This document shows, one piece after another, positions 16,103-25,734 of a DNA stretch of 64,000 nt (positions are counted from its first letter, which is position 1; every line of letters starts with the position of its first letter). Under the pieces are notes generated by a model. It was not told the origin of the DNA. It ran no database searches and was given only the letters and a program-made list of their open reading frames with translations. This stretch comes from Candidatus Poribacteria bacterium (GTDB taxonomy: Bacteria > Poribacteria > WGA-4E > WGA-3G). A program made the position numbers and the translations under genes. The stretch spans positions 62,001 through 126,000 of the forward strand of contig JAJDTM010000003.1 of assembly GCA_022827185.1 (NCBI GenBank), read 5' to 3'.

Positions 16103-17224
16103 TTACTCTTCCGATTCCAATTCAGCAGCAACCTCCTCTTCAAGCGATTTGACATTCGCTAAAACTGTCGGGTGGGGTTCAATTTCATATACCTTCCGGT
16201 ACATCTCAAGTGCTTTTACTTTATCCTTAAGGAAACTGCCATAAATCTCAGCCATGCGTTCCCAGGCGCGGACCTCTTGTGGATCGAGTTCTACAATGCG
16301 TTCGTAGGCTCGAAGTGCGTTCGCGTACCCACGTGTTTCAATATCCTCTCGTCCAAGCGCATCCGCACGCACCAACCATAAACGCACAAGATCGTTCACA
16401 ATTTCGTCCATCTCTGGACGTTTTTCGTATGCCTGTTCCAGTACGAGAATTGCCTCCGACTCAAGTCGGCTCACCTCAGCCAAGTCTTCATCGGTGAATT
16501 CTCGGTCCAAGAATCGATAGGCTTGGAGCATTTTGCTGTATGTCCTCGATAATTGAAGGCGAGCAAGGATACCAATAGGTGCTTTTTCAGACGCTATATT
16601 TTGGAATTCAGGGTCATTGTCAATTGCTTGTTTGTAGTGTTCAACGGCCTGCTTATATTGCCTATTCCCCTGATAAAGAACACCGAGGAGATAATGTGCT
16701 TCAGCGTTGCTTGGGTCACTTTCAAGCACCGCTAAGAATTCTTCAGTGGCTTGTGCTAACAATTCATCATCTAAGCCTTCATCGCGAAGCAGCTTGCCGC
16801 GTAAGAGACGCACGTCGGGATGATCGGGTTGAATACGTGCTGCGTGCGCCAAGCGTGCCTTGGCATCTTTCAGCCAATTGCTCTGTGAATAGATTTCGGC
16901 GATGCGGAGATTCGCATGCAAACGGGCCTCAGCACTTGTCTGCGATACCCCGTTTACCGAGACTTCCTGCTCTTTTTCGGCAGTCTCTAACGCTTGTAAT
17001 GCCCGCCAGTAGAACAGCGCCGCATCGACGAGATCCTGTTCCGCAAAGAGCGTGTCCGCCTTTTCAATGAATGTCCCCGCTTGTGACAAGGGCGGTGCTT
17101 CGAGTTCGGCACTGCCGCGCTGAATATAGAGCACTGCGAGCACAATAAAACCGATTACCGCTAATACCTCTGCATAAAAGAGCCAACTGCGTAAGGAAAA
17201 TAGGGATTTCGTGTTAAATGACAT
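16103..17224 (-). CDS. Membrane-anchored TPR protein
   Basis: 373 aa. A single membrane segment (about 15-33, FYAEVLAVIGFIVLAVLYI) near the N-terminus is followed by tetratricopeptide repeats, for example EAHYLLGVLYQGNRQYKQAVEHYKQAI and AWERMAEIYGSFLKDKVKALEMYRKVYEIEP. It would act as a protein-interaction scaffold on the periplasmic or outer face (inference). AAAGGAG lies 5 nt before ATG 17224. It lies downstream of dsbD on the same strand with a 47-nt gap, so the two may be co-transcribed and the partner may depend on disulphide chemistry (inference). Confidence 0.85.
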   Translation of the reverse strand: MSFNTKSLFSLRSWLFYAEVLAVIGFIVLAVLYIQRGSAELEAPPLSQAGTFIEKADTLFAEQDLVDAALFYWRALQALETAEKEQEVSVNGVSQTSAEARLHANLRIAEIYSQSNWLKDAKARLAHAARIQPDHPDVRLLRGKLLRDEGLDDELLAQATEEFLAVLESDPSNAEAHYLLGVLYQGNRQYKQAVEHYKQAIDNDPEFQNIASEKAPIGILARLQLSRTYSKMLQAYRFLDREFTDEDLAEVSRLESEAILVLEQAYEKRPEMDEIVNDLVRLWLVRADALGREDIETRGYANALRAYERIVELDPQEVRAWERMAEIYGSFLKDKVKALEMYRKVYEIEPHPTVLANVKSLEEEVAAELESEE

Positions 17225-17271
17225 GTTAACTCCTTTTCATTGAACTGAGACACAACAATCCAAACTATACA

Positions 17272-19122
17272 CTACTGTCTACCGTCCTCAATCTCATCAA
17301 GAATACCGAGCATCTTCTCGGCGTCAACGAAACCGGTGAACCGCTTAAGCGTCACACCATCAGCATCTGTGAAAATGACGACCGGCAATCCGGGGATCTG
17401 GTACTTCTCGGTGAGTGCTTTCGTCGTTTCGGAGGTGCGGGTGAAATCGAGTTTGACATTGACATAATCAGCGAGTCTCGCGGCAACAGCCGGATCGGCA
17501 TACGTCAGATGATCAAGCTCTTTACACGCAGCACACCAAGCGGCATAAAAATCGAGCATTACGAGTTTGTCTTCCTGCTTAGCGATTTCAAATCCCTCTA
17601 CTTCGTCATAAACCCAATCAAGGTGGGGACCCGCGGGTTGTTGGATACCCCCAACAAACATATAGGCACCGAGTACTGCTAACAGGAGTCCACACGCTTT
17701 CTGGAATTTCACACGTGCGGGGATGCCGCTGAAACGTTGGGTTAACTTTCCGAGCCACAATCCGACGAGGACTAACCCGCCAGCGATACCGAAAAATGGT
17801 AGCGAGTTCTGGAGGAAACTCTGCAAGACGGGAAATACATCTTTAAGAAAGTAGAGTGCCATTGTAATAATGGCGATACCGAAAATGTTCTCCAAAACAT
17901 ACATCCATCCACCGGAACGTGGTAATGCAGAAAGCAGTCCGGAAAAGGTCCCGATACCGATAAAGAGTAGTCCCATCCCGAGTGCGTAAGTGAACATGAG
18001 CCAGAATCCGAGGAACAAACTCCCTGTTGTCGCTATATAAGTTAGTACGACTGCTAACGCCGGTCCCGTGCAAGGTGCGGCAATCACGCCAGCGACCGTT
18101 CCCATCGCGAACGCGCCAGCGAACCCGGTGCCTCCGACAGTATTCAAACGATTTTGCACCGCGTATGGCAACCGAATTTCAAAAACACCAAACATCGACA
18201 GTCCGAGGGTAACGAGAATTAAACTGATGAAGCCAACGACCCATGGGTTTGCCATTATCTGACCGAACACCGCGCCTGTTGACGCAACCGCTACCCCTAA
18301 AATCGAATACATAACAACAATTCCGATAACATACACAACAGAGAGTAGAAAAGATTTGAATAGACCAGCAGATTCGTTAGCGCCGAAAATAGAAACGGTA
18401 ATCGGTATGAGCGGGTAAACACAGGGGGTCAAACTGGTCAAGATTCCACCCGCAAACACGAGTAGGAACGCCAGCCAGACCTGTCCACCGGAGAGGGCGC
18501 GCGCAAGGCTCCCTTCGTCGCCGGTAGAACCCGATGGTGCCGCGAATTCAATATTAGCAAAAACCGTTTCATTAATGCGCTGAACTGTTTCCTCTATACC
18601 GACAACTTCAATAGGTATCGAAAAATTGAGGGTCTCGGGTAACAGACACTGTTCATCGTTACATGCCTGATATTGCAGCTGAAAATCCAACGTACTTAAT
18701 CCAACCGGCGCAGTCTGGCTTAAGTCGGCTTGGATACCGATGGTGATGGTATCGTGATAGACGGGTGCTTCTCCGATGGATCCGAGTTTCAGTACATCAC
18801 CTGCAGGATATACGACCTCCCCAAAAGCGAGATGCGGTGCATCAGGTACGGTTATTTGGGTCGCGATGAACCCTTCCTTCGCTGGATTGGCGTTGACGTG
18901 CCATCCTTTAGCAATCTCTACGACGACAGCAATCTGAAATTGACTTCCCGGTTGCACCTTGTCAAGTGAGAGGTAATTTTTCACAGAAAGTTTCTCAACA
19001 GGTACTTTTTCATCAAGCAGTAAATCTCCAAACTGTGCTTGTGCGCGAATCAGGAAAGTTAGCGCGATAAGTGTTAACAGGCTCCAGAATAGGTATTGAT
19101 GGCGTTTGATGGTCCTCAACAT
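17272..19122 (-). CDS. dsbD: Thiol:disulfide interchange protein DsbD
   Basis: 616 aa from ATG 19122, chosen because GGAGG lies 9 nt before it; the longer TTG form starts within that site. Three parts are seen: a signal/anchor and periplasmic alpha domain (with CNDEQC), an eight-helix membrane domain with the reductant-passing cysteines in LTPCVYPLIP and AAPCTGPALA, and a C-terminal thioredoxin domain with WCAAC (in FYAAWCAACKEL) and cis-Pro in PGLPVVIFT. It passes electrons from cytoplasmic thioredoxin to periplasmic partners such as DsbC or cytochrome-maturation proteins. It begins directly after the PorX/PglZ-like gene, in the same orientation. Confidence 0.92.
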   Translation of the reverse strand: MLRTIKRHQYLFWSLLTLIALTFLIRAQAQFGDLLLDEKVPVEKLSVKNYLSLDKVQPGSQFQIAVVVEIAKGWHVNANPAKEGFIATQITVPDAPHLAFGEVVYPAGDVLKLGSIGEAPVYHDTITIGIQADLSQTAPVGLSTLDFQLQYQACNDEQCLLPETLNFSIPIEVVGIEETVQRINETVFANIEFAAPSGSTGDEGSLARALSGGQVWLAFLLVFAGGILTSLTPCVYPLIPITVSIFGANESAGLFKSFLLSVVYVIGIVVMYSILGVAVASTGAVFGQIMANPWVVGFISLILVTLGLSMFGVFEIRLPYAVQNRLNTVGGTGFAGAFAMGTVAGVIAAPCTGPALAVVLTYIATTGSLFLGFWLMFTYALGMGLLFIGIGTFSGLLSALPRSGGWMYVLENIFGIAIITMALYFLKDVFPVLQSFLQNSLPFFGIAGGLVLVGLWLGKLTQRFSGIPARVKFQKACGLLLAVLGAYMFVGGIQQPAGPHLDWVYDEVEGFEIAKQEDKLVMLDFYAAWCAACKELDHLTYADPAVAARLADYVNVKLDFTRTSETTKALTEKYQIPGLPVVIFTDADGVTLKRFTGFVDAEKMLGILDEIEDGRQ

Positions 19123-19140
19123 ACGTAAAATCCTCCTCAA

Positions 19141-20796
19141 CTACCTCGGTTCAAGCACAATGCAGGGCAGCACCATCTCTTCAAGTGAAATACCACCGTG
19201 TTGCAAACTGCCTTGGAATATTTCTTTATAGACGTTAAACCGCCTGTCATAAACAAAATAGTAGTCCTCTTTCGCGAGCACATAGTGTTTACGTGTCGTT
19301 TTCCCCGGCAAGCGATAGGTTTCGGGGTCTTTTATAATCCACCCGGCTTCAGGTGCGCATGAGATGTTCCTGCCCTCTTTAAACCGAAGTCCCGTAGTCA
19401 GTTCAGTTTGGCTTGTAATCTTCGCAGCATTTTGACAGAGCAGCGAACCGTGATCAGACGTTAAGACGACGGTAATCCCACGTTCAGCAGCGACTCTGAA
19501 TATTTCATAAAGCCGCGAATGCTGAAACCAGGCATGCACAAGTGCCCGGAACGCCGCTTCATCGGGGATCAGCTGCCGTAGTAAATCCACCTCGTATCGT
19601 GTATGTGTCAACATATCCAGAAAATCGACAACGAGTGCAGTCAAACTAATCCTGTCAGCGACATTTAGCCAGTGCAGATATTGCATCTCGCCGCGCGTAT
19701 CGAAAATTTTGAAATAATGCAGCGGTGGCTTGAGAGGTATCCCGTGCCGCTCAAACTGCAAGTGCATGAGTTGTTTTTCATGGCGATTGATGCTTGTGTG
19801 TGTATTATCCGGTTCGGCGTAGAGGTCTGGATGTCTTTCAGCAAGTTCGAGTGGGAACAGTCCACTGAAAATGGCGTTCCGGGCATAACGGGTCGCTGTC
19901 GGGACAATAGAATAATAGTAATCTGTCTTTATGTCAAATAGCGGATAAAGGAACGGCTCAATTTTCAGCCAATGGTCCAACCGCATACAGTCCATAACAA
20001 CAAATAGCACCTGTTTCCCCGCCTGAATTTCGGGGATGACATATTTATAAACGACATCCACGGACAGGGTAGGCGACGCTTTTCCCTCAAGCCAGTGTCT
20101 ATAGTTATCCTGAATATAATTGGCGAAGGCGGCGTTCGCCTCCCGTTTCTCCATTTCATGGATGGTTTTAAGTTCGTCAACGTTATGAAGGGTATCGAGC
20201 CGAAGTTCCCATTCAACGAGACGCACGTAAGTATCAATCCATGTTTGCCAATCGTTATCGGAGGTACTCCTTCGCGCTTCGCCCCCGGAAATGTATGTTC
20301 GGTTAAAGTTTTGGGCGTACGCCTGCGGTGTATACGCTTCGCGCATCGCCTGTTTTTCAAGCATAAATTCGAGTGATAATGCCAGTTGTTTTGAAGTAAT
20401 TTCGACTTGACCACTCGCTGGCACCATGAAGATACTGTCCACATCATATAGACTCGCTTGCTGCATCACTTCCACGTCTTCCTCAAACGTTAGAAGAATG
20501 ATCGGAATATGTGCATCCACCTTCCGAATGCGGGCCAGTAGGTTGTCTTCTCGTGTTGTTTCGTCATAACTCAACAGGACAGCGTGATATGTCTCATCCC
20601 TGAATAAGGCAATATTTTCAGGGTCAGCGTCTGTTAAGGTTATCTCATATCCTTGATACTCCAAAAAGCGTACGTACGGTTTTAGCGTTAGATATTTTTG
20701 TTTTTCGCGATGCGAATCTTTAGGTTGTCCACCAGATTGCGCTACATCAGACACCTGATTATCAATCCACAGAATCCTCCATCTTTTTTTTTGCAT
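19141..20796 (-). CDS. PorX-like receiver/PglZ protein with degenerate receiver
   Basis: 551 aa from ATG 20796 (AGGGGG 7 nt upstream; the longer start at 20820 would overlap that site). The N-terminal ~130 residues are a CheY-like fold (RILWIDNQ; IILLTFEEDVEVM), but the expected phospho-Asp position reads HAVLLSYDET, with Ser in place of Asp, and the conserved Lys of the K-P loop is replaced in IFMVPASG. The C-terminal half is a PglZ/alkaline-phosphatase-type domain with VVMDCMRLDHW and LTSDHGSLL metal sites. The architecture is that of PorX, the response regulator and phosphodiesterase of type IX secretion, also seen outside Bacteroidetes. If the receiver is truly dead, regulation is not by phosphotransfer. 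Downstream is dsbD. Confidence 0.8.
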   Translation of the reverse strand: MQKKRWRILWIDNQVSDVAQSGGQPKDSHREKQKYLTLKPYVRFLEYQGYEITLTDADPENIALFRDETYHAVLLSYDETTREDNLLARIRKVDAHIPIILLTFEEDVEVMQQASLYDVDSIFMVPASGQVEITSKQLALSLEFMLEKQAMREAYTPQAYAQNFNRTYISGGEARRSTSDNDWQTWIDTYVRLVEWELRLDTLHNVDELKTIHEMEKREANAAFANYIQDNYRHWLEGKASPTLSVDVVYKYVIPEIQAGKQVLFVVMDCMRLDHWLKIEPFLYPLFDIKTDYYYSIVPTATRYARNAIFSGLFPLELAERHPDLYAEPDNTHTSINRHEKQLMHLQFERHGIPLKPPLHYFKIFDTRGEMQYLHWLNVADRISLTALVVDFLDMLTHTRYEVDLLRQLIPDEAAFRALVHAWFQHSRLYEIFRVAAERGITVVLTSDHGSLLCQNAAKITSQTELTTGLRFKEGRNISCAPEAGWIIKDPETYRLPGKTTRKHYVLAKEDYYFVYDRRFNVYKEIFQGSLQHGGISLEEMVLPCIVLEPR

Positions 20797-20924
20797 GTTA
20801 TACCCCCTTTTTTGTAACATAGGCTTGTAAAACAGACCTACATCCTGATTAAACGGACAATTAGGCTTATCCGGTATTTTGGGGTCAGCAGTTGTGAATC
20901 TTCCAACAAAACACAGAACAAAAA

Positions 20925-22244
20925 CTAAATATTAGAGACAAACCTCCCTGGATTCAACAAACCCTCTGCATCAAATCTATCTTTAACCTGTTTCATTAAA
21001 CCGAGCGTGTCTCCAATGTTCCCCCAAACGTCAATATTTCGCTTGAGTTCAGGCGGTGCAACCTCTATAATAAGATTTCCTTGTGCCGCCATTGCAGATT
21101 GACGGAGCTGCGTTAGCGTGTCCGCGAGTCCTTGAAAATCGGTCTCGGATGTAACAGGAATGGCGAGATATAACACACCACTTCCAAGGAGTGTCATCAT
21201 TGCCCAATTCGCATCCACAATTTGTGCAGCAAATTCGACGATATCCGTGCGTCTCAGGTTCAACTTGGCAATCACTGCCTCAGTGTCCGTGTCCTTCGCG
21301 GGGAATTCCCGAATAGTTTCTTGAAGGTGCGCTCGCGATTCACCTTCAGTAATTGTGACACCTAATGCCCCATTTTGTTCCATAATTCCTTGACATTGCG
21401 TCAATTGCCATGCGACAGTTTCAGGGTCCCCACCGAACCCAACGACTAACGTCGGCTTTCTCGCATTCGCGGCAGCACCGATACCTATATCAGCGTTTAC
21501 AAATAGATTCACAAACATCGGGAGCAGCTGCGAACCGACAATGTTTAAGCCTGCCCCAACTGCATCTTGAGCGTTTTCAAACGCTGTTGTCAGTATCGCT
21601 TCCCGCGCCGGGATTGGCGATAATTTGAGCGTCACTTCAGTAATAATACCGAGCGTTCCGAAAGCACCGATATAGAGTTTGTTGAGATCATACCCCGCAA
21701 CATTTTTCACCACTTTACCACCGCTTTTGACGACAGTTCCGTTCGCGTGAACGACCCGCAATCCCAAGACCTGATTTCGGGCAGTCCCATATCGTATACG
21801 GAGCGACCCACTCGCATTTGTTGCGACAATCCCACCGAGGGTGCATCGGTCTGCGAACGGTGGGTCTAACGGCAGATACTGTCGATGCTGCGCCAATTCG
21901 GCTTGCAAAGCGGCTAAACGGATCCCTGCTTCCACAGTAACGGTTAAATCCGCGGGTTCATATTCCACTACACTGTTCAGACGGGTTGTCGTCAGCACAA
22001 TATCTACTTTCTGTGGCAGATTCCCGATGCTGAGTTTTGTGCCTGCCCCTGCGGGCATCACCGATAAATTCTGTTCAGCTGCAAATCGGAGGACATCTTG
22101 CATTTCTTGAACAGACACCGGCAAAACGACCGCCTTTGGAACATAGCCGTCAAAAGTGTACGCGGCGATCTGTGCCTCTGGCAGAATGCCGGACTCTCCA
22201 ACAATATGCTTAAGTTCATCGTGCAATGCACGTGAATTTTCCAT
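20925..22244 (-). CDS. glcE: Glycolate oxidase FAD-binding subunit GlcE-like
   Basis: 439 aa from ATG 22244 (AAAGAAAGAG upstream; a longer start at 22277 is possible). FAD PCMH-type binding domain: VMPAGAGTKLSIGN, DLTVTVEAG, PPFADRCTLGGIVATNASG, YGTARNQVLGLRVVHANG, KNVAGYDLNKLYIGAFGTLGIITEVTLKL; ends with LLNPGRF as in the family. Works with GlcD in oxidising 2-hydroxy acids such as glycolate. The iron-sulphur subunit GlcF is not in the window, so the complex is incomplete here. It is 73 nt downstream of glcD. Confidence 0.88.
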   Translation of the reverse strand: MENSRALHDELKHIVGESGILPEAQIAAYTFDGYVPKAVVLPVSVQEMQDVLRFAAEQNLSVMPAGAGTKLSIGNLPQKVDIVLTTTRLNSVVEYEPADLTVTVEAGIRLAALQAELAQHRQYLPLDPPFADRCTLGGIVATNASGSLRIRYGTARNQVLGLRVVHANGTVVKSGGKVVKNVAGYDLNKLYIGAFGTLGIITEVTLKLSPIPAREAILTTAFENAQDAVGAGLNIVGSQLLPMFVNLFVNADIGIGAAANARKPTLVVGFGGDPETVAWQLTQCQGIMEQNGALGVTITEGESRAHLQETIREFPAKDTDTEAVIAKLNLRRTDIVEFAAQIVDANWAMMTLLGSGVLYLAIPVTSETDFQGLADTLTQLRQSAMAAQGNLIIEVAPPELKRNIDVWGNIGDTLGLMKQVKDRFDAEGLLNPGRFVSNI

Positions 22245-22350
22245 GTATCTCTCTTTCTTTACCGCGATTGTAAACAATTCCCTATAGACAGAGTTGGAGA
22301 CGCAAAAACCAGTGCAGCGATCAGACTGACTATTGGGAATAACTATCTAT

Positions 22351-23784
22351 TTAAAGAACCGTCGCTGCATCAGGTTGTAAACCCAGTTTTGCGTAAGATT
22401 CTGCAGTCGGAAAAATCTTACCGGGGTTGCAAAGTCCTGTTGGATTAAAAATCTCTTTGACGGTTGCCATTACCTGTAAATCCGCAGGACTGAAAATGAG
22501 GGGCATATAATCCATTTTTTCAACACCGATGCCGTGTTCTCCCGTGATTGTGCCACCAACCTCGGCGCAGACAGAGAGGATCTCCATGTTAACATGCTCT
22601 ACGCGCTCACACTGGTCAGCATCGCGCTCGTTAAAGAGGACGATAGGATGGATATTGCCGTCGCCAGCGTGGAATACATTCGCGATCGGGATCTGATACT
22701 TTTCGGAGATTTCAGAGATACGCCGTAGCACCTTCGGTAATGTTGTCCGTGGCACGACACCATCTTGGGTGATATAGTTCGGTGCGAGTCGTCCGAATGA
22801 ACCGAACGCGCTCTTCCGTGCCTTCCAAAGCTGCTGCCGCTCTGCCTCATCTTTGGCGTAATCCACCTCCCGGGCGTTGTGTTGTTTAAAGATTTTCAGA
22901 ATCTGATCGGTCTGGTTCTGCATGCCCGCCTCAATGCCGTCAAGTTCCACAATCAAGATGGCTTCAGCATCAAGCGGAAAACCGAACGCAAACGCCTCCT
23001 CTAAAGCACGGATGACGAGGCTATCCATCATTTCAAGCGCAGCTGGGATAATACCTTCACCGATAATCGTTGAAACGGCGTTTGAGGCATCGTCCATCGT
23101 TTCAAAGACGGAGAGTGCGGTCTGGTATGCCTGTGGGTTGCGCGTGAGACGGACGACCGCTTTCGTCACGATCCCGAACGTGCCTTCGGAACCGATCATC
23201 ACGCCACGTAAGTCGTAGCCGGGTGTTTCTTCGACAGTGCCGCCCAATTCAACGATTTCACCGTCGGGCAGAACGACTTCCAATCCAAGCACATGGTCAG
23301 ATGTAACGCCGTATTTCAAGGTATGCGGTCCGCCAGAATTCTCAGCGATATTTCCGCCTATTGTGCACGCCTTCTGGCTTGACGGATCCGGTGCATAGTG
23401 ATAGCCCTGGCTTTGCACAGCCTGCGTCAAGAGTAGATTGACGACACCGGGTTCAATGATCGCCCTTTCGTTCTCAAGGTCTATCTCCAAAATTCGATCC
23501 ATCCGGTTGAGTGCAATGATAATCCCCCCTTGAACAGAAAGCATACCACCGCTTAAGCCAGTGCCACCGCCGCGCGCAATGAACGGCGCGTCATACTTGT
23601 TCGCTAATTTTACGATATCTGACACCTGCTGCGCCGTATCTGCAAAGACGACGATATCCGGCATTGCCTTGAAAGAAGGGGCGGCATCGCATTCATACAC
23701 GGACAGTGCAGTCGCATCTGTCAAAACATTCTTAGATCCGAGGAGTTCAGAGAGGTCAGCAATCAGTTGTTCTTTCTGGTGCAT
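22351..23784 (-). CDS. glcD: Glycolate oxidase subunit GlcD-like FAD-linked oxidase
   Basis: 477 aa. FIARGGGTGLSGGM, VEPG-like IIEPGVVN, CTIGGNIAENSGGPHTLKYG and YDLRGVMIGSEGTFGIVTK form the FAD domain; the C-terminal substrate cap has VFHAGDGNIHP and GTITGEHGIGVEK and ends FNPTGLCNPGKIFP. This is the catalytic flavoprotein of glycolate or D-lactate oxidation. Together with glcE it forms a two-gene operon. AAAGGAAATAG lies before ATG 23784. Confidence 0.9.
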   Translation of the reverse strand: MHQKEQLIADLSELLGSKNVLTDATALSVYECDAAPSFKAMPDIVVFADTAQQVSDIVKLANKYDAPFIARGGGTGLSGGMLSVQGGIIIALNRMDRILEIDLENERAIIEPGVVNLLLTQAVQSQGYHYAPDPSSQKACTIGGNIAENSGGPHTLKYGVTSDHVLGLEVVLPDGEIVELGGTVEETPGYDLRGVMIGSEGTFGIVTKAVVRLTRNPQAYQTALSVFETMDDASNAVSTIIGEGIIPAALEMMDSLVIRALEEAFAFGFPLDAEAILIVELDGIEAGMQNQTDQILKIFKQHNAREVDYAKDEAERQQLWKARKSAFGSFGRLAPNYITQDGVVPRTTLPKVLRRISEISEKYQIPIANVFHAGDGNIHPIVLFNERDADQCERVEHVNMEILSVCAEVGGTITGEHGIGVEKMDYMPLIFSPADLQVMATVKEIFNPTGLCNPGKIFPTAESYAKLGLQPDAATVL

Positions 23785-23919
23785 AGTCTATTTCCTTTGG
23801 CGGCATAATTCTTAGATTCACGACTTTATATTAGATTACCACAATTTGAATCGAATGTCCAATTCAAATCCAATAAGCGCGGTTATTATTTCTATTTGCG
23901 CACCTAACTCGCAACATGC

Positions 23920-23925
23920 TATAAT
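23920..23925 (+). promoter_or_regulatory. -10 box of the LamG gene, shared motif
   Basis: CGCAACATGCTATAAT followed by TATGAC; nearly the same string (CGCAACATGTATAATGAC) lies at 24850-24867 before the next secreted-protein gene. A GACAG...CTGTC hairpin follows at 23929-23949. Confidence 0.45.
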
Positions 23926-23990
23926 TATGACAGTCTACACGGTCTGTCAGAATCTAATTATCGTAACCTATCAAGGTAAAAGGAGATCAG

Positions 23991-24770
23991 ATGCGAAAAT
24001 TGATATTGATTTTAGTACTCACCTGTTTAATGGCTTGGATTCTACCACAAGTTTCTGTCGCCGAGATCGATCCAGAAACTGCTGTCGGTGTTTGGTTGCT
24101 CGATGAGGGCGTGGGCAAAACAACCAAAGATTCCTCTGGAAAAGGTCATGATGGCGCAATCAATGGCGCGAAATGGAAAGACGGTAAGTTCGGTAAAGCC
24201 CTTGAATTTGATGGTGGTCAGTGGGTTACAATCGAGTCAACACCGGAACTGCAAGTCGGTGAAGAACTCACAATGATGGCATGGTTTTTCGCCACAGATA
24301 TTGGTGATTGGAGACAACTGATTGCGAAAAGCAACGAATACCTCCTACGCATTGATCCGCCGCAGGAAGGTAACAAGATGTCAGCATTTGTCAAACCCGG
24401 CGGCAGTTGGGAACCGAGAGCCTCCGCAAATGTGCCTGATGAAGACACGTGGATTCATTTCGCGGCGACTTACGATAGCAACGAAAAAAATGAGCAGCTT
24501 GTTGTGTACGTGAATGGTAAGCGGGCAGGTGCGAGTACACGTCCCGGAGACATCGCTGTAACACCAAACCCTGTTGAACTTGGTAAATGGGGTGGTGGCT
24601 CATACTTTGTTGGCATTATTGATGAAGCCGCTATTTTCAATGTCGTCCTCAGTGAAGACGATTTGACAGCCATCGCGGAACACGGATTAGCGAAAGCACT
24701 TGGCGGGTTGGCTGTCGCACCGATGAACAAATTGGCAACAACTTGGGCAACCCTCAAAGCAGACCGATAA
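23991..24770 (+). CDS. Secreted LamG/concanavalin A-like protein
   Basis: 259 aa. A signal peptide (cleavage near SVA-EID) is followed by GVWLLDEGVGKTTKDSSGKGHDGAINGAKWKDGKFGKALEFDGGQ, the classic LamG/Laminin_G_3 start, and VELGKWGGGSYFVGIIDEAAIF near the end. Such jelly-roll domains bind polysaccharide. The last 16 residues include NKLATTWATLKADR, closely matching the tail of the next gene's product. No catalytic domain is seen. AAAAGGAG lies 5 nt before the ATG. Confidence 0.85.
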   Translation: MRKLILILVLTCLMAWILPQVSVAEIDPETAVGVWLLDEGVGKTTKDSSGKGHDGAINGAKWKDGKFGKALEFDGGQWVTIESTPELQVGEELTMMAWFFATDIGDWRQLIAKSNEYLLRIDPPQEGNKMSAFVKPGGSWEPRASANVPDEDTWIHFAATYDSNEKNEQLVVYVNGKRAGASTRPGDIAVTPNPVELGKWGGGSYFVGIIDEAAIFNVVLSEDDLTAIAEHGLAKALGGLAVAPMNKLATTWATLKADR

Positions 24771-24858
24771 CCTACAATCACGGGAAATGTGTCTTACAAT
24801 TTCGATATTTCTATTGAGTCCTCTCTGTTTTTTGTTAACTATAACACAGCGCAACATG

Positions 24859-24864
24859 TATAAT
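24859..24864 (+). promoter_or_regulatory. -10 box of the second secreted-protein gene
   Basis: TATAAT in the context CGCAACATGTATAATGAC, the same context as the promoter at 23920; TTAACT (24835-24840) is a possible -35 with an 18-nt spacer. Confidence 0.45.
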
Positions 24865-24890
24865 GACTTAAATCCAAAAGGAGGATTATC

Positions 24891-25625
24891 ATGAGAATTA
24901 CGATTCTCGTATGCGGAGTCCTGATCTTTAGCCTTGCGGGGGTAGTATCCGCCGGTGTATGGACCGACCCGTTTGATGGCACCGAACTTGCTGAAGGGTG
25001 GGAATTCCGTGACCATAATGCTAAGAAAACGACGTTTGAAGTCAAAGATGGCTTTTTACAAATGACGAACCCAGGTAATTGGGGGCACACAACCCCTGAT
25101 AAACCGATGCTTGAGCGAGAAATCCCAAAAAGTGCCGCTAAAAATATAACGGTGAGCGGGATTTTCACTACTGAACCTGATAAACCCGCCGATGCATGGA
25201 TCGGGATTTTCCTCTATAGCGATGAGGATCTGAACTATGCCTGTTTCCTATTTGGCGGTGAGGCTAACCAACCCCAAAAAACGCTCATCGGGAGTATGGT
25301 CGAAGGCGGTTGGCAAGACAAGGGACACTTTCAAACCGGTTTCGATGTCCCGCTCCATCTTAAGATTGTCAAAGAGGATGATGTATTTTCAGGCTATTAC
25401 CGAGAGAACGAAAAAGATGAGTGGACCCTCTCTGGTGGCAAGACCTGGAACCATAAATTTGATGTAGAACGGGTCGGTATCGGTTTTATGAACAATTGGG
25501 GCGGTCAGACGGTCACATTTCTTGTGGATACACTCTCTATTGACGGCGACGGAATAGAGCCTTTCGCAGTCGATCCTGCCGGTAAATTGGCAACAACATG
25601 GGGTAACCTCAAATCGAATCAATAA
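24891..25625 (+). CDS. Secreted concanavalin A-like (DUF1080/DUF1349-type) protein
   Basis: 244 aa. The signal peptide ends near VVSAG; the mature part begins WTDPFDGTELAEGWEF, as in jelly-roll domains of the 3-keto-disaccharide hydrolase/DUF1080 kind, and has repeated strand motifs with VERVGIGFMNNWGG late in the domain. Tail: AGKLATTWGNLKSNQ, shared with the previous gene. It probably binds or hydrolyses sugars outside the cell; no active site is recognised. It is separate from the previous gene by 120 nt and has its own promoter of the same type. AAAGGAGG lies before ATG 24891. Confidence 0.75.
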   Translation: MRITILVCGVLIFSLAGVVSAGVWTDPFDGTELAEGWEFRDHNAKKTTFEVKDGFLQMTNPGNWGHTTPDKPMLEREIPKSAAKNITVSGIFTTEPDKPADAWIGIFLYSDEDLNYACFLFGGEANQPQKTLIGSMVEGGWQDKGHFQTGFDVPLHLKIVKEDDVFSGYYRENEKDEWTLSGGKTWNHKFDVERVGIGFMNNWGGQTVTFLVDTLSIDGDGIEPFAVDPAGKLATTWGNLKSNQ

Positions 25626-25734
25626 CCGTCAGCAAATTCAAAACGGGGTGGTGCCAGCACTGCCCCTAAACCGACTTTCGCAAAAAACAACCGTCTAAAG
25701 CGTTACGCACAGAACAAGGAGAAACGTCCCCGCC

